Assembly (NCBI GenBank): GCA_031549605.1
Contig: JAVBPM010000041.1
Coordinates: 1 to 36,081 of the forward strand
Length of the DNA: 36,081 nt
Direction: 5' to 3'
DNA from: WRAI01 sp031549605
Lineage (GTDB): Bacteria; Bacillota; Clostridia; Oscillospirales; UBA929
The notes beneath the pieces were generated by a model that was not told the origin of the DNA, made no database searches, and saw only the letters and a list, made by a program, of their open reading frames with translations. The position numbers and the translations under genes are program-made. Shown here one piece after another: positions 15,621 to 22,581 of this stretch; position 1 is the first letter of the stretch, and each line of letters opens with the position of its first letter.

Positions 15621-16574
15621 CTAACCGTTTGACCACTCTAGGTGGCAATTAAAATCGTTCCACGCGTCTGTGCCCGTCTGTACATCTTTAGGCTTGATGT
15701 TGAGCATTTGCAGCCGATTGTGCATCGCTTTAACAGTGAAGCTGTTGCTGGCAGTGACGTCGCATATCGTTTTGCCGGTGCTTTTGTCTGTGACTTGAAA
15801 TTTCAGCTTCGCAAAGTCGACATTTTGGTTGGTGCCGTTGACAAGATGCAGCATGGCGGAAACGGAACCATCCTCATTCTGCCACAAAGCCAGGCAGTCT
15901 GCACTTTTGCTGCCTTCGAAGACCAGTGTCTCGTCCAAAGCCATATAATTGAAGGTGTTTGTTATCTGAGCGTTTCGTTTTGCCGCGACTGCCTGGTTGT
16001 ATCCTTCGAGCATGTTAGCCATCTCACCCATAGGCATAACGGTATCATAGAGCGCTTGCGCGTCAGCGCCGGTGGCAAACGCCCAGTTTCCAAAGCTGTT
16101 CCGGATCACAAAGTCTTGCCGTTTATATTTGAGTGTTCCGCCAGAGGTGACAATATAGGAAATACACTCAATGGCATAAAGATTGTCTTTCTGAGCCAGC
16201 AACACAAAATTTGCGGTATCATATGATTGGTTGATGTAGCGCAGGCTCTCCATGGTCGTCTCAAGTGTTGCCTTGTCAGCATCTCGGTACAGTTTTGCTA
16301 AAGCTGCCTCGTCGCTGTTTTTGGCGGCTTGCAACGCTCGTTGCCACAAGTCTTCCACTACGGGTCGCCAGGCGCCGTCGTCGGGCGCAACGGTGGGGGT
16401 GGCAGTTTTGGTGTCCACAGTTGCTGCGGCAGTGGCTGTTTCGCTGTTTTGTGCAACGGTGGTGTTCTCGGCGGTATTGTTGGGCGTGTTAGTTGAGCTG
16501 TCCTTCGGTCCTCCGCCGCAGGCAGAGAGCGCGAGTAACAGTGCCATAACGATTGACAAACTAATTATTTTCAT
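15621..16574 (-). CDS. Lipoprotein, unknown function
   Basis: A 317-residue predicted lipoprotein with the lipobox LSAC followed by GGG, then a T/N/A-rich linker of about 50 residues. Residues 70-210 are mainly helical and contain RNSFGNWAFATGADAQALYD. The final 100 residues have beta character (SVSAMLHLVNGTNQNVDF), similar in style to the neighbouring exported proteins. The second ATG (16574) is preferred because GGGAG lies 8 bases before it, whereas the first (16580) would be only 2 bases from that site. It follows the sigma-like gene by about 60 bases in the same operon. No enzymatic motif is visible. Confidence 0.75.
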   Translation of the reverse strand: MKIISLSIVMALLLALSACGGGPKDSSTNTPNNTAENTTVAQNSETATAAATVDTKTATPTVAPDDGAWRPVVEDLWQRALQAAKNSDEAALAKLYRDADKATLETTMESLRYINQSYDTANFVLLAQKDNLYAIECISYIVTSGGTLKYKRQDFVIRNSFGNWAFATGADAQALYDTVMPMGEMANMLEGYNQAVAAKRNAQITNTFNYMALDETLVFEGSKSADCLALWQNEDGSVSAMLHLVNGTNQNVDFAKLKFQVTDKSTGKTICDVTASNSFTVKAMHNRLQMLNIKPKDVQTGTDAWNDFNCHLEWSNG

Positions 16575-16634
16575 TTTCATATCTCCCGTTCATTTATTGT
16601 TGTGTAACAGTATCGTTTGCGCTGTCGGCTACCC

Positions 16635-17570
16635 TCAGGCGGGTGACGCCAACAGCTCGGACAGAGCGGCTACGTATCTTTTTTGGTTTTTACTGATCAA
16701 GGCTTTGGAAACGCTCCTGCCTTCGAGTTGTTGGAAGAATGTGATATACACCAGCTGTTCGAGCGGCAGCTTGACTTCTTGTCCGTACTTAGGGTGCGAC
16801 GGCGCTGTGCCGAACAGCTGCCCGTTGCACTTTAGTTTTGCGGCGGCCAGAGCAGTCACGGTTCGGACGGGCAGCGCCATGAAGAAGTCAAGAAAAAGGG
16901 TGTTCATGGCGGAAAACAAGTCGCGCTCGTGGCGCGCCAACTCCTGTTGGATGCGAACGGAGCCGGCAAACTCTCTGACAACGGTGGTCACAGACTCGGT
17001 GTAGAAAAGTTTGAAGAAATGCAGCAGCTCAGGCGTGGCCTGCTTGGCGGGCCGGCACTCGTAGAACCGCAGGACCAACCCCGGCATGGCAACAAGCGAA
17101 ACCAGCAGACTCAGCTCTTCGTCGGTGGACTCAAAGGCTGTGTGTGCCGTCGGATCGGCAATCAGGTCGCCCAACGCGTGGCTGTCGTCGTCGCCAAATG
17201 TCTGGTCAAGGCTCGACAGGCTCGCGCCCATACGCTCGTCACCCGATGAGTCCAGCCACTTTTTGGCAAGGTGGCTTTTCAAAAGGTACACCATTCGGCG
17301 TGAAAACCAGGTGTAGAAGCGCGCCTTTTCGCCGTTGTAGGTCTCCAGCGTTGTGACGACGGCATCGAGATACAGCACCGAAAACTCGTCTTCGGCCAAC
17401 TGCGAGGTGTACTTTGACAGGCTGGACAGCCGGTACAGAGTCGGCTCGATCGAAAGCAGCTGGACAATCAGTTCGTTGCGCAGGGTGCACCGCTCTGCTG
17501 TCGCTTTGTCGCCGAGCGCGAACAGGGCGTCGGCAGTCAGGTTAATCGTTTCCCAGATGTCATCTCGCAT
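16635..17570 (-). CDS. Sigma-factor-like protein (tentative)
   Basis: A 311-residue cytoplasmic protein without a clear family match. Residues 62-105 (EDEFSVLYLDAVVTTLETYN, then EKARFYTWFSRRMVYLL) recall region 2 of sigma-70 factors, where an acidic start is followed by a helix and a K/R-F-x-T-W/Y segment. Residues 117-139 contain SLDQTFGDDDSHALGDLIAD, strikingly like the SLD...GD.LGD.I.D signature that follows region 2/3 in many sigma factors. A convincing region 4 helix-turn-helix is not evident; the C-terminus (LPLEQLVYITFFQQLEGRSV) could hold a divergent one. It lies 34 bases after the CARF-like gene in the same operon. It may be a divergent sigma factor or a relative that has lost RNA polymerase binding. 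Confidence 0.5.
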   Translation of the reverse strand: MRDDIWETINLTADALFALGDKATAERCTLRNELIVQLLSIEPTLYRLSSLSKYTSQLAEDEFSVLYLDAVVTTLETYNGEKARFYTWFSRRMVYLLKSHLAKKWLDSSGDERMGASLSSLDQTFGDDDSHALGDLIADPTAHTAFESTDEELSLLVSLVAMPGLVLRFYECRPAKQATPELLHFFKLFYTESVTTVVREFAGSVRIQQELARHERDLFSAMNTLFLDFFMALPVRTVTALAAAKLKCNGQLFGTAPSHPKYGQEVKLPLEQLVYITFFQQLEGRSVSKALISKNQKRYVAALSELLASPA

Positions 17571-17604
17571 AACTGCATGGCTCCTCTTCTGTTGCAGTGT
17601 ACGG

Positions 17605-18213
17605 CTAAAGCGCCAGCCCGAGTAACTTTTTGATGCTGTCAGACGGGTCGGGTACCTTCATTTTGGCGAGATTGTTGACAATTTCGTCCATGAGGACGAG
17701 GGCGGTCACGTCAAACATGCGGCAGCAGCCGGTGCGGTGGTTTTTTTCGCCGTAGGCAACGCAGCCGATGGACACGTCAATCTTGGCGCGATAGGCAAAG
17801 TTGAGTGCCAGCATCTGCAAAATGGGCGTCGGCTTCGTGCCGTAAGTGATGTCGGCAAACAGCGTGTCGTGGTCGTCGACCAGCGTTATCAGCTGCGTGA
17901 AGGTGCTGAGATGTGTCTCAAGGCTTTCATCAAAGGGAATGGCCACCTCGTCGACACGACATGTAACGCCAAGCTGTTGGCACAGCGACAGCACGGCGTC
18001 GCGCAACTCAAGCAGGTTCTGCCGGCAATGGGCGTCGTCGGCGGTAATGGCGTACACAACGATACTGTCGCCCGGCTGCGCATAGCCGTTGATTAGTGCC
18101 AGTACGGGGAAATGGTTTTCCGCATCGTATTGCAGGCGCGGATTGTCCACCGCGTGATAGATGTTCCCGCCGGTGATGGTCTGGCGTGGGACGGTTGCCA
18201 AGAATTTTTTCAA
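17605..18213 (-). CDS. Stand-alone CARF-like protein (TM1812/Csx1-type Rossmann fold)
   Basis: A 202-residue cytoplasmic protein. It starts MKKFLATV, has IVVYAITADDA near residue 51, AIPFDES near 91, and the key segment DTLFADITYGTKPTPILQML at about 116-135. It then has CVAYGEKNH near 151 and MFDVTALVLMDEI near 166. This order (IPxG-like loop, DIT(H/Y)G(F/T) motif, long helix, YGA-like strand, FD(L/V)T) is that of CARF proteins of the TM1812/Csx1 group, which bind cyclic oligoadenylates in type III CRISPR systems. The HEPN or other effector half is missing and no Cas gene or array is visible, so its ligand and role are open. The start is TTG at 18213, with AAGGAGG seven bases upstream. Confidence 0.62.
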   Translation of the reverse strand: MKKFLATVPRQTITGGNIYHAVDNPRLQYDAENHFPVLALINGYAQPGDSIVVYAITADDAHCRQNLLELRDAVLSLCQQLGVTCRVDEVAIPFDESLETHLSTFTQLITLVDDHDTLFADITYGTKPTPILQMLALNFAYRAKIDVSIGCVAYGEKNHRTGCCRMFDVTALVLMDEIVNNLAKMKVPDPSDSIKKLLGLAL

Positions 18214-18269
18214 GGTCGTTCCTCCTTCGTAGCGCTACAAAGAAAGTCTGCGAGGGGCTGCCGGGGGTT

Positions 18270-18644
18270 CTAGAAGCCAAACCCACCCCCAAACCCCTGC
18301 TGCATCATCATGTCTTGTTGCATTTGTTGTTGCAGTAGGTCTTGCTGCATTTGCTCTTGCAGCAGGCGCTGCTGCTCCAGCATGTCCCGCTCCAGCAGTT
18401 CCTGTTGCAGACGCTGCTGCTCCAACAGCTGCTGTTGATCAAACAGGTTGTCAAACAGTGCACTGTCCGGTAGCGGTTCCGTCGCATCTTCCCATGTGTG
18501 GAAAAGCGGTAGCTGTGCGGCCGTGTTGGTCGTGTGGCTGGCGCTGGAGCGTGTCTTCCACAGCGTGGCAACAATGACGATGACCGAGGCAGCGAGCAGT
18601 GCGAGTGCGGCGATAAAAATGAAGCGAACCAGTGTATGTGTCAT
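18270..18644 (-). CDS. Gln-rich single-pass membrane protein
   Basis: A 124-residue protein with one N-terminal membrane helix (residues 6-28, RFIFIAALALLAASVIVIVA) and a soluble tail. Residues 68-115 are an amphipathic, probably coiled-coil repeat built from LLEQQRLQQELLE, MLEQQRLLQEQM and QQDLLQQQMQQD blocks, about 40% Gln. It ends in MMMQQGFGGGFGF, a Gly/Phe tail that could mediate self-association or recruitment. The CTG/CAA-rich coding repeat spans about 18295-18440. It is the first gene of the operon with the CARF-like and sigma-like genes, reached from a consensus promoter. ATG 18644 has AAGGGAG eight bases upstream. No family is recognised. Confidence 0.75.
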   Translation of the reverse strand: MTHTLVRFIFIAALALLAASVIVIVATLWKTRSSASHTTNTAAQLPLFHTWEDATEPLPDSALFDNLFDQQQLLEQQRLQQELLERDMLEQQRLLQEQMQQDLLQQQMQQDMMMQQGFGGGFGF

Positions 18645-18708
18645 AAACAATCTCCCTTTCTCCTTGCACGCTTGCGGCGTGTCTGATAGGTACATAAGGG
18701 AGATTTGC

Positions 18709-18739
18709 AAAAAGTTTACCGATTGCGGAAAAACTTTTT
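18709..18739 (-). promoter_or_regulatory. A/T-rich hairpin in the operon leader
   Basis: AAAAAGTTT (18709-18717) pairs with AAACTTTTT (18731-18739) across a 13-base loop. It lies in the roughly 110-base leader between the promoter at 18760 and the ATG at 18644. It might act as a weak attenuator; pairing energy would be low because only two of the nine pairs are G-C or adjacent to one. Confidence 0.35.
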
Positions 18740-18759
18740 CGATAAACCAAATTTTGTAA

Positions 18760-18788
18760 ATTATACGGAAAATACTAGCATATGTCAA
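18760..18788 (-). promoter_or_regulatory. Consensus promoter of the CARF/sigma-like operon
   Basis: Minus strand: TTGACA, 17 bases, TATAAT, a perfect sigma-70/sigma-A match. It gives a leader of about 110 bases before the Q-rich gene. Confidence 0.85.
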
Positions 18789-18827
18789 TGTATGTCGAAG
18801 CGTGGCAGCCAAGTCTCCACACACACA

Positions 18828-18857
18828 CAACGGGCGGCCCTGTCGGGTCGCCCGTTG
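18828..18857. terminator. Hairpin terminator after flavodoxin
   Basis: A 13-bp stem (18828-18840 with 18845-18857) with one G.T pair and loop TGTC, flanked by CACACACA. It is a near copy of the hairpin at 13565. It separates the flavodoxin operon from the promoter at 18760. Confidence 0.75.
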
Positions 18858-18872
18858 TTATCTGAAACAAGT

Positions 18873-19397
18873 CTACAGACCGCGTACGCACGCCACCAGC
18901 GGCTCGATGGCTGTTTTGTCGGTGTAGTCGGCCTGTTTGCCGTAGCTCTCCAGCAGCGCCTGACCCTCGGCGTCGTGCTGCTCGGGTGGCTTTTTGTCTA
19001 GCATTAGCTTTTTAATCATCGCCATCATGCCGCGGTGCAGCTTGCTCAGCTTGGCGTAGTCGATACCGCCGCGGAAGTGGAAAAAGTGCGCCTTTTGCCG
19101 CAGCTCGGCGCTGAAGTGCTTGGCCAACAGCTCGCTGAAATCCTTGCGCGCCGGATCGGTCAGCCCGTCGGTAAACACCACCAGCGCCTTGGTCGAGTGC
19201 TTGGTCACCAAATCGGCACCTATGATGCCGCCGGCATACAGGCCGCCGCCGTAGACGACGATGTCATAGTCGGTCAGCTGCTTCGGTTTAACTTGCGTGC
19301 GTTCCAGCAGCGCGGCGTTTAGCGCGTCGGCGATCCACTCGGCGTATCGCTTGGTGGTGCCGTATTTCGATTGATAGATGACGGCAATGCGCTTCAT
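18873..19397 (-). CDS. Flavodoxin-domain protein
   Basis: A 174-residue flavodoxin-like protein. The FMN phosphate loop reads YQSKYGTTKRYAEWIADAL at the N-terminus, followed by VVYGGGLYAGGI and VVFTDGLTDP, the other two FMN-contact loops. A C-terminal segment with FRGGIDYAKLS resembles protoporphyrinogen-oxidase HemG-like and other Clostridial flavodoxin-family proteins. It is probably cytoplasmic and FMN-dependent; the electron partner is unknown. It starts 3 bases after the Cys-rich mini-gene, and its AGGAGG lies inside that gene's last codons, so the two are translationally linked. A 16-residue copy of its C-terminus survives at 13612-13660. Confidence 0.9.
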   Translation of the reverse strand: MKRIAVIYQSKYGTTKRYAEWIADALNAALLERTQVKPKQLTDYDIVVYGGGLYAGGIIGADLVTKHSTKALVVFTDGLTDPARKDFSELLAKHFSAELRQKAHFFHFRGGIDYAKLSKLHRGMMAMIKKLMLDKKPPEQHDAEGQALLESYGKQADYTDKTAIEPLVACVRGL

Positions 19398-19400
19398 GGG

Positions 19401-19547
19401 TTACGCCTCCTCGTCCATTGAGAACAGCTTTTGGCAGGCTGTTTTTGTGTTAAGCTCGCGGTGGCGGTCCATACAGGCGCGGCAGTTGCCGTGGCGCGGG
19501 CAGCTGGTCTTTGCGCAGGGGCAGTTGGGCGCTGTTTTGTCGTTCAC
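19401..19547 (-). CDS. Cys-rich 48-residue protein
   Basis: A short gene with a GTG start preceded by AAAGGAGG. The product has NCPCAKTSCPRHGNCRACMD, followed by H, C and a MDEEA end: six cysteines and several histidines in a CxC-x4-CxRHGxCxxC pattern. Small Clostridial proteins with a CxRHGxCxxC core are common and probably bind zinc or another metal; their function is unknown. It sits between the esterase (19 bases upstream) and the flavodoxin (3 bases downstream), so the three form an operon. Confidence 0.75.
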   Translation of the reverse strand: MNDKTAPNCPCAKTSCPRHGNCRACMDRHRELNTKTACQKLFSMDEEA

Positions 19548-19566
19548 GGTACGCCTCCTTTGTCAA

Positions 19567-20451
19567 TTACAGCAGCTGGAAGAAATCCTTGGCGGCTTGG
19601 AACGCGGCGCGCGCCTCGGGCACATCAAAGGCTTGGAAGCAGTGCCACATGCCGTGCAGCACCTGATAGCGCACCTCCACGCCGTCGCGCCGCAGCGCCA
19701 GCGCCATGGCGTGCGCCTCGTCTTGCAACAGCTCGATGTCGCCCGACTGAATCAACGTAGGCGGCAGGCCGAAATGGCTGCCGTAGAGCGGCGACAGATG
19801 CGGGTCCTGCAACGGGTGGCCGTTGGCGTACATGGCCGCCGCCATGCGCAGATGCTCTATGCGCAGGCTGGGGTCGGTTTCGACGTTGCGGCTGTAGCTG
19901 TCGGATTGACAGGTCAAATCGACCCACGGCGACATTAAGTACAGGCCGCGCGGCCGTCCCAGTCCCGCCTCCTTGAGCCGACTCATCAGCGCCAGCGACA
20001 GTCCGGCGCCGGCCGACTCGCCGACAATGAGAATGTCGCTGGGCTTGTAGCCGTCATCCAGCAGCGAACAAAAGGCGGTAAACGCGTCGTCAAGCGCGGC
20101 GGGGTAGGGGTGCTCGGGCGCGAGGCGGTAGACCACGCTGAGTACGTCCAGCCCCAAATGGCAGGCAATACGCGCGCCCATGGCCTGACAGTAGCGCGCA
20201 CCGCCGCTGACATACGCGCCGCCGTGCAAATGCAGCGCCACCAGACCGGCGTTAACCGTCCGAACCGGCGACAGCTTGGCCAGCGGCAAGCCGTCACGCG
20301 TCAAGGGCGTGCACACAACGTCGCGCGGCGTCTTGACCAACAAATCCATGCGCTCCTGCACGGCGCGCTGGCGCCCGATATTGAGGTCGCCGCCGAAGAA
20401 GTTGGACAGGCGAATGGCCTGTAAAAGCACACGAGAGGCCGAGCTGGGCAT
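19567..20451 (-). CDS. Alpha/beta hydrolase (hormone-sensitive-lipase family esterase)
   Basis: A 294-residue esterase or lipase. The oxyanion motif HLHGGAY is at about residues 74-80, the nucleophile elbow VGESAG places the catalytic Ser at 146, and SGDIELLQDEA and HGMWHCF supply the Asp and His. YRLAPEHPYPAAL is typical of the HSL (bacterial family IV) group. No signal peptide is seen, so it should be cytoplasmic, acting on short acyl esters. ATG 20451 is chosen because AAGGAGG lies 8 bases upstream; an open extension upstream overlaps the divergent promoter. It is the first gene of the esterase/Cys-rich/flavodoxin operon. Confidence 0.9.
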   Translation of the reverse strand: MPSSASRVLLQAIRLSNFFGGDLNIGRQRAVQERMDLLVKTPRDVVCTPLTRDGLPLAKLSPVRTVNAGLVALHLHGGAYVSGGARYCQAMGARIACHLGLDVLSVVYRLAPEHPYPAALDDAFTAFCSLLDDGYKPSDILIVGESAGAGLSLALMSRLKEAGLGRPRGLYLMSPWVDLTCQSDSYSRNVETDPSLRIEHLRMAAAMYANGHPLQDPHLSPLYGSHFGLPPTLIQSGDIELLQDEAHAMALALRRDGVEVRYQVLHGMWHCFQAFDVPEARAAFQAAKDFFQLL

Positions 20452-20463
20452 GGCATTCCCTCC

Positions 20464-20493
20464 TTGACAAAGTGACAGCAGCGTGTCCATAAT
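20464..20493 (+). promoter_or_regulatory. Promoter of the TPR-like membrane protein gene
   Basis: TTGACA at 20464, an 18-base spacer, CATAAT at 20488. The start codon is 30 bases further on, after GGGGTG. Confidence 0.65.
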
Positions 20494-20523
20494 AGTACAA
20501 TCTATGTACGCTGGGGTGAAAAG

Positions 20524-21330
20524 ATGAGTAAGAGCAAATGGGTCATCCTGTTGATGAGCTGCGCCGTCGTTAGCGTTATCGGCTTTGTTTGGTTCTGCAC
20601 CCGACAAAGCGGCTCGAAAATCGAGCCATATGACCTGATTTGGATGGCCTGCGGCATCTATGTGCTGTTTTGCGCAGGGCGGTGGCAGGCGCAGCGCAGG
20701 CTAGCAAACACGCTGTTTGTTGATTGCCATCCCGAGCTCTTTTGGCAGGATTTCAAGCGCGCTGCCAAGGCGCCCGATGACGACAGCCAGCTGTCGCCGC
20801 AGCTCGCCTATTGGCGCGCGACGGTGCTCAGGGAAACGGGGCGGACAGTCGAAGCGCTGGCGCTGCTGGAGCAGGCCATTGCCAAAACCGAGCCAGAGTC
20901 CCGCGATGCCGTAATGCTGGGACAATTCCGCACTGTGGTGCGGCTGTCCGTGGCGCGAAACGCCGGTGACGCCCAGGCCTATCGGATGTTGGCGGACGAA
21001 TACAGCGACGACTTAGCCACCGACGAGCAATTAAACCGCACCGCCAAAAATCGGCGAATGGTGGCGGAGACGAAGGTCTATCTACAGGCGATGCTGGCGC
21101 TGCTCGACCGCGATGTTGAGCGCGGACGGCCGCTGTGGGATCAGGCGACGAAGTGGAGTAGGAAGCCGATGTTGGCCTGCAATGACCTCTACTGGAAAGC
21201 GCAGTTTGAGCTGCTGGCCGGTAACCGTGACGTGGCAATCGAGCACCTGCGTACCGTAGTGAAAAAGGGCGGCACGCTCGCCGTGGCAGAGCGTGCCAAA
21301 ACCCAGCTTAGTTCGCTTACAACGCCTTGA
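20524..21330 (+). CDS. Membrane-anchored TPR-like protein
   Basis: A 268-residue protein with two closely spaced N-terminal membrane helices (about residues 6-26 and 37-53) and then a cytoplasmic helical region. That region has TPR character: AYWRATVLRETGRTVEALAL, AETKVYLQAMLALLD and LYWKAQFELLAGNRDVAIEHL read as helix pairs. TPR arrays normally mediate protein contacts; the partner is unknown. The gene has its own promoter. Its last 14 bases overlap the convergent end of the acetate kinase gene, so transcripts may be antisense to each other there. Confidence 0.7.
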   Translation: MSKSKWVILLMSCAVVSVIGFVWFCTRQSGSKIEPYDLIWMACGIYVLFCAGRWQAQRRLANTLFVDCHPELFWQDFKRAAKAPDDDSQLSPQLAYWRATVLRETGRTVEALALLEQAIAKTEPESRDAVMLGQFRTVVRLSVARNAGDAQAYRMLADEYSDDLATDEQLNRTAKNRRMVAETKVYLQAMLALLDRDVERGRPLWDQATKWSRKPMLACNDLYWKAQFELLAGNRDVAIEHLRTVVKKGGTLAVAERAKTQLSSLTTP

Positions 21331-22519
21331 CAATCGCCTCGGTGTCGCGGGCGATGACCAGCTCCTCGTTGGTGGGGATGACCAGAATGCGGCCGCGGCT
21401 GCCTCCGGCACTGATGTCGCACTCGTCGCCCTTGACGGCGGCGTTTTTGTCCAAGTCGATGTCCAGCCCCATGTAGTCCAGCCCGCCGGCAATCGCGGCG
21501 CGCGCGGCGGCGTTGTTTTCGCCGACACCGGCGGTAAAGATGAGCGCGTCAACCCCGCCCAACGCGGCGGCGTAGCTGCCGACGTACTTTTTGACAGAGT
21601 AGTAGAAGACCTTGAGCGCCACCTCGGCGCGCGGGTTGCCCTCGTCGGCGGCCTTGTGCAGGTCGCGGAAGTCGCTCGACACGCCCGACAGACCCAACAC
21701 GCCCGACTTCTTGTTGAGCACGTTGAGCACCTCGGCAATCGACATATCCTCGTTGTCCATCAGGTACTCGAGAATGGCGGGGTCAACCGAGCCGCTGCGC
21801 GTGCCCATCGGCAGACCGTCGAGCGGCGTGAAGCCCATCGTCGTGTCAACGCTGCAGCCGTTGCGGATGGCGGCAACCGACGAGCCGTTGCCCAGATGGC
21901 AGGTAATGATTCTCAGCTCCTCGACCGGGCGGTTGAGCAGCTTGGCGGCGCGCTCGGACACATAGCGGTGCGAGGTGCCGTGAAAGCCGTAGCGGCGAAT
22001 TTTGTCGCGTTTGTAGTAGTCGTAGGGGATGGGGTAGAGGTAGGCGTATTCGGGCATGGTCTGGTGGAAGGCGGTGTCGAAAACGGCCACCTGCGGCACG
22101 TTCATAACCGCCATGCACGACTTGATGCCGGTCAGGTTGGGCGGATTGTGGAGCGGCGCCAGTGCGCTGCACTCGTCAATGGCCTTGAGCACTTTGTCGT
22201 CAATCAGTGTCGAGCGGGTAAAGGACTCGGCACCGTGCACAACGCGGTGGCCGACGGCGGTGATCTCGTCCATCGACTTGAGTACGCCGTATTCGGCGTC
22301 GGTCAGCAGCCCCAACACGACGCGGATGGCCGCCTCGTGGTCGGGCATGTCAATTTCGGTGTCGCGGATGCGGGTCGGTTTGTTGGCCTGATGCTTGACC
22401 TTGCTGCCTTGCAGCCCGATGCGCTCGCACAGACCCTTGGCCAGCACGCTGCTGTCAGTCATGTCGAACAGCTGGTACTTGAGCGACGAGCTGCCGGCGT
22501 TGATTACGAGAATCGTCAT
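21317..22519 (-). CDS. ackA: Acetate kinase
   Basis: A 400-residue enzyme converting acetyl phosphate and ADP to acetate and ATP, the energy-yielding step of fermentation. Motifs are intact: INAGSSSLKY at the N-terminus, VGHRVVHG, FDTAFHQTMP, YGFHGTSHRYV, HLGNGSS, MGTRSGSVDP and FTAGVGENNA. Length is standard. A phosphotransacetylase gene, the usual partner, is not in the window. GGTGGG precedes the ATG, and the promoter reaches back into the divergent tmcAL gene. Its 3' end overlaps the TPR-like gene by 14 bases. Confidence 0.97.
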   Translation of the reverse strand: MTILVINAGSSSLKYQLFDMTDSSVLAKGLCERIGLQGSKVKHQANKPTRIRDTEIDMPDHEAAIRVVLGLLTDAEYGVLKSMDEITAVGHRVVHGAESFTRSTLIDDKVLKAIDECSALAPLHNPPNLTGIKSCMAVMNVPQVAVFDTAFHQTMPEYAYLYPIPYDYYKRDKIRRYGFHGTSHRYVSERAAKLLNRPVEELRIITCHLGNGSSVAAIRNGCSVDTTMGFTPLDGLPMGTRSGSVDPAILEYLMDNEDMSIAEVLNVLNKKSGVLGLSGVSSDFRDLHKAADEGNPRAEVALKVFYYSVKKYVGSYAAALGGVDALIFTAGVGENNAAARAAIAGGLDYMGLDIDLDKNAAVKGDECDISAGGSRGRILVIPTNEELVIARDTEAIVKAL

Positions 22520-22551
22520 AATTTCCCACCTTTTCTTAGTTGTAACACGTT

Positions 22552-22581
22552 ATTCTACAGGGATTACGAGGTGTTTGTCAA
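22552..22581 (-). promoter_or_regulatory. Promoter of ackA, inside the 5' end of tmcAL
   Basis: Minus strand: TTGACA, 18 bases, TAGAAT. The -35 box (22576-22581) lies within the first codons of the divergent tmcAL gene that starts at 22571. Confidence 0.7.

Noticed and set aside
17605..18213. Presence of a type III CRISPR system
   Set aside because: Apart from the CARF-like fold, no Cas10, Csm/Cmr, Cas6, Cas1/2 genes or array were found in the window.
18295..18440. Repeated TTGTTGCAT-like units suggesting a CRISPR or satellite array
   Set aside because: The units are irregular and in frame with the Q-rich protein; there are no constant repeats with unique spacers.
21293..22570. N-terminal extension of tmcAL by more than 400 codons
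   Set aside because: That part is antisense to acetate kinase. TmcAL homology begins at about 22600, with a GTG and ribosome site at 22571.
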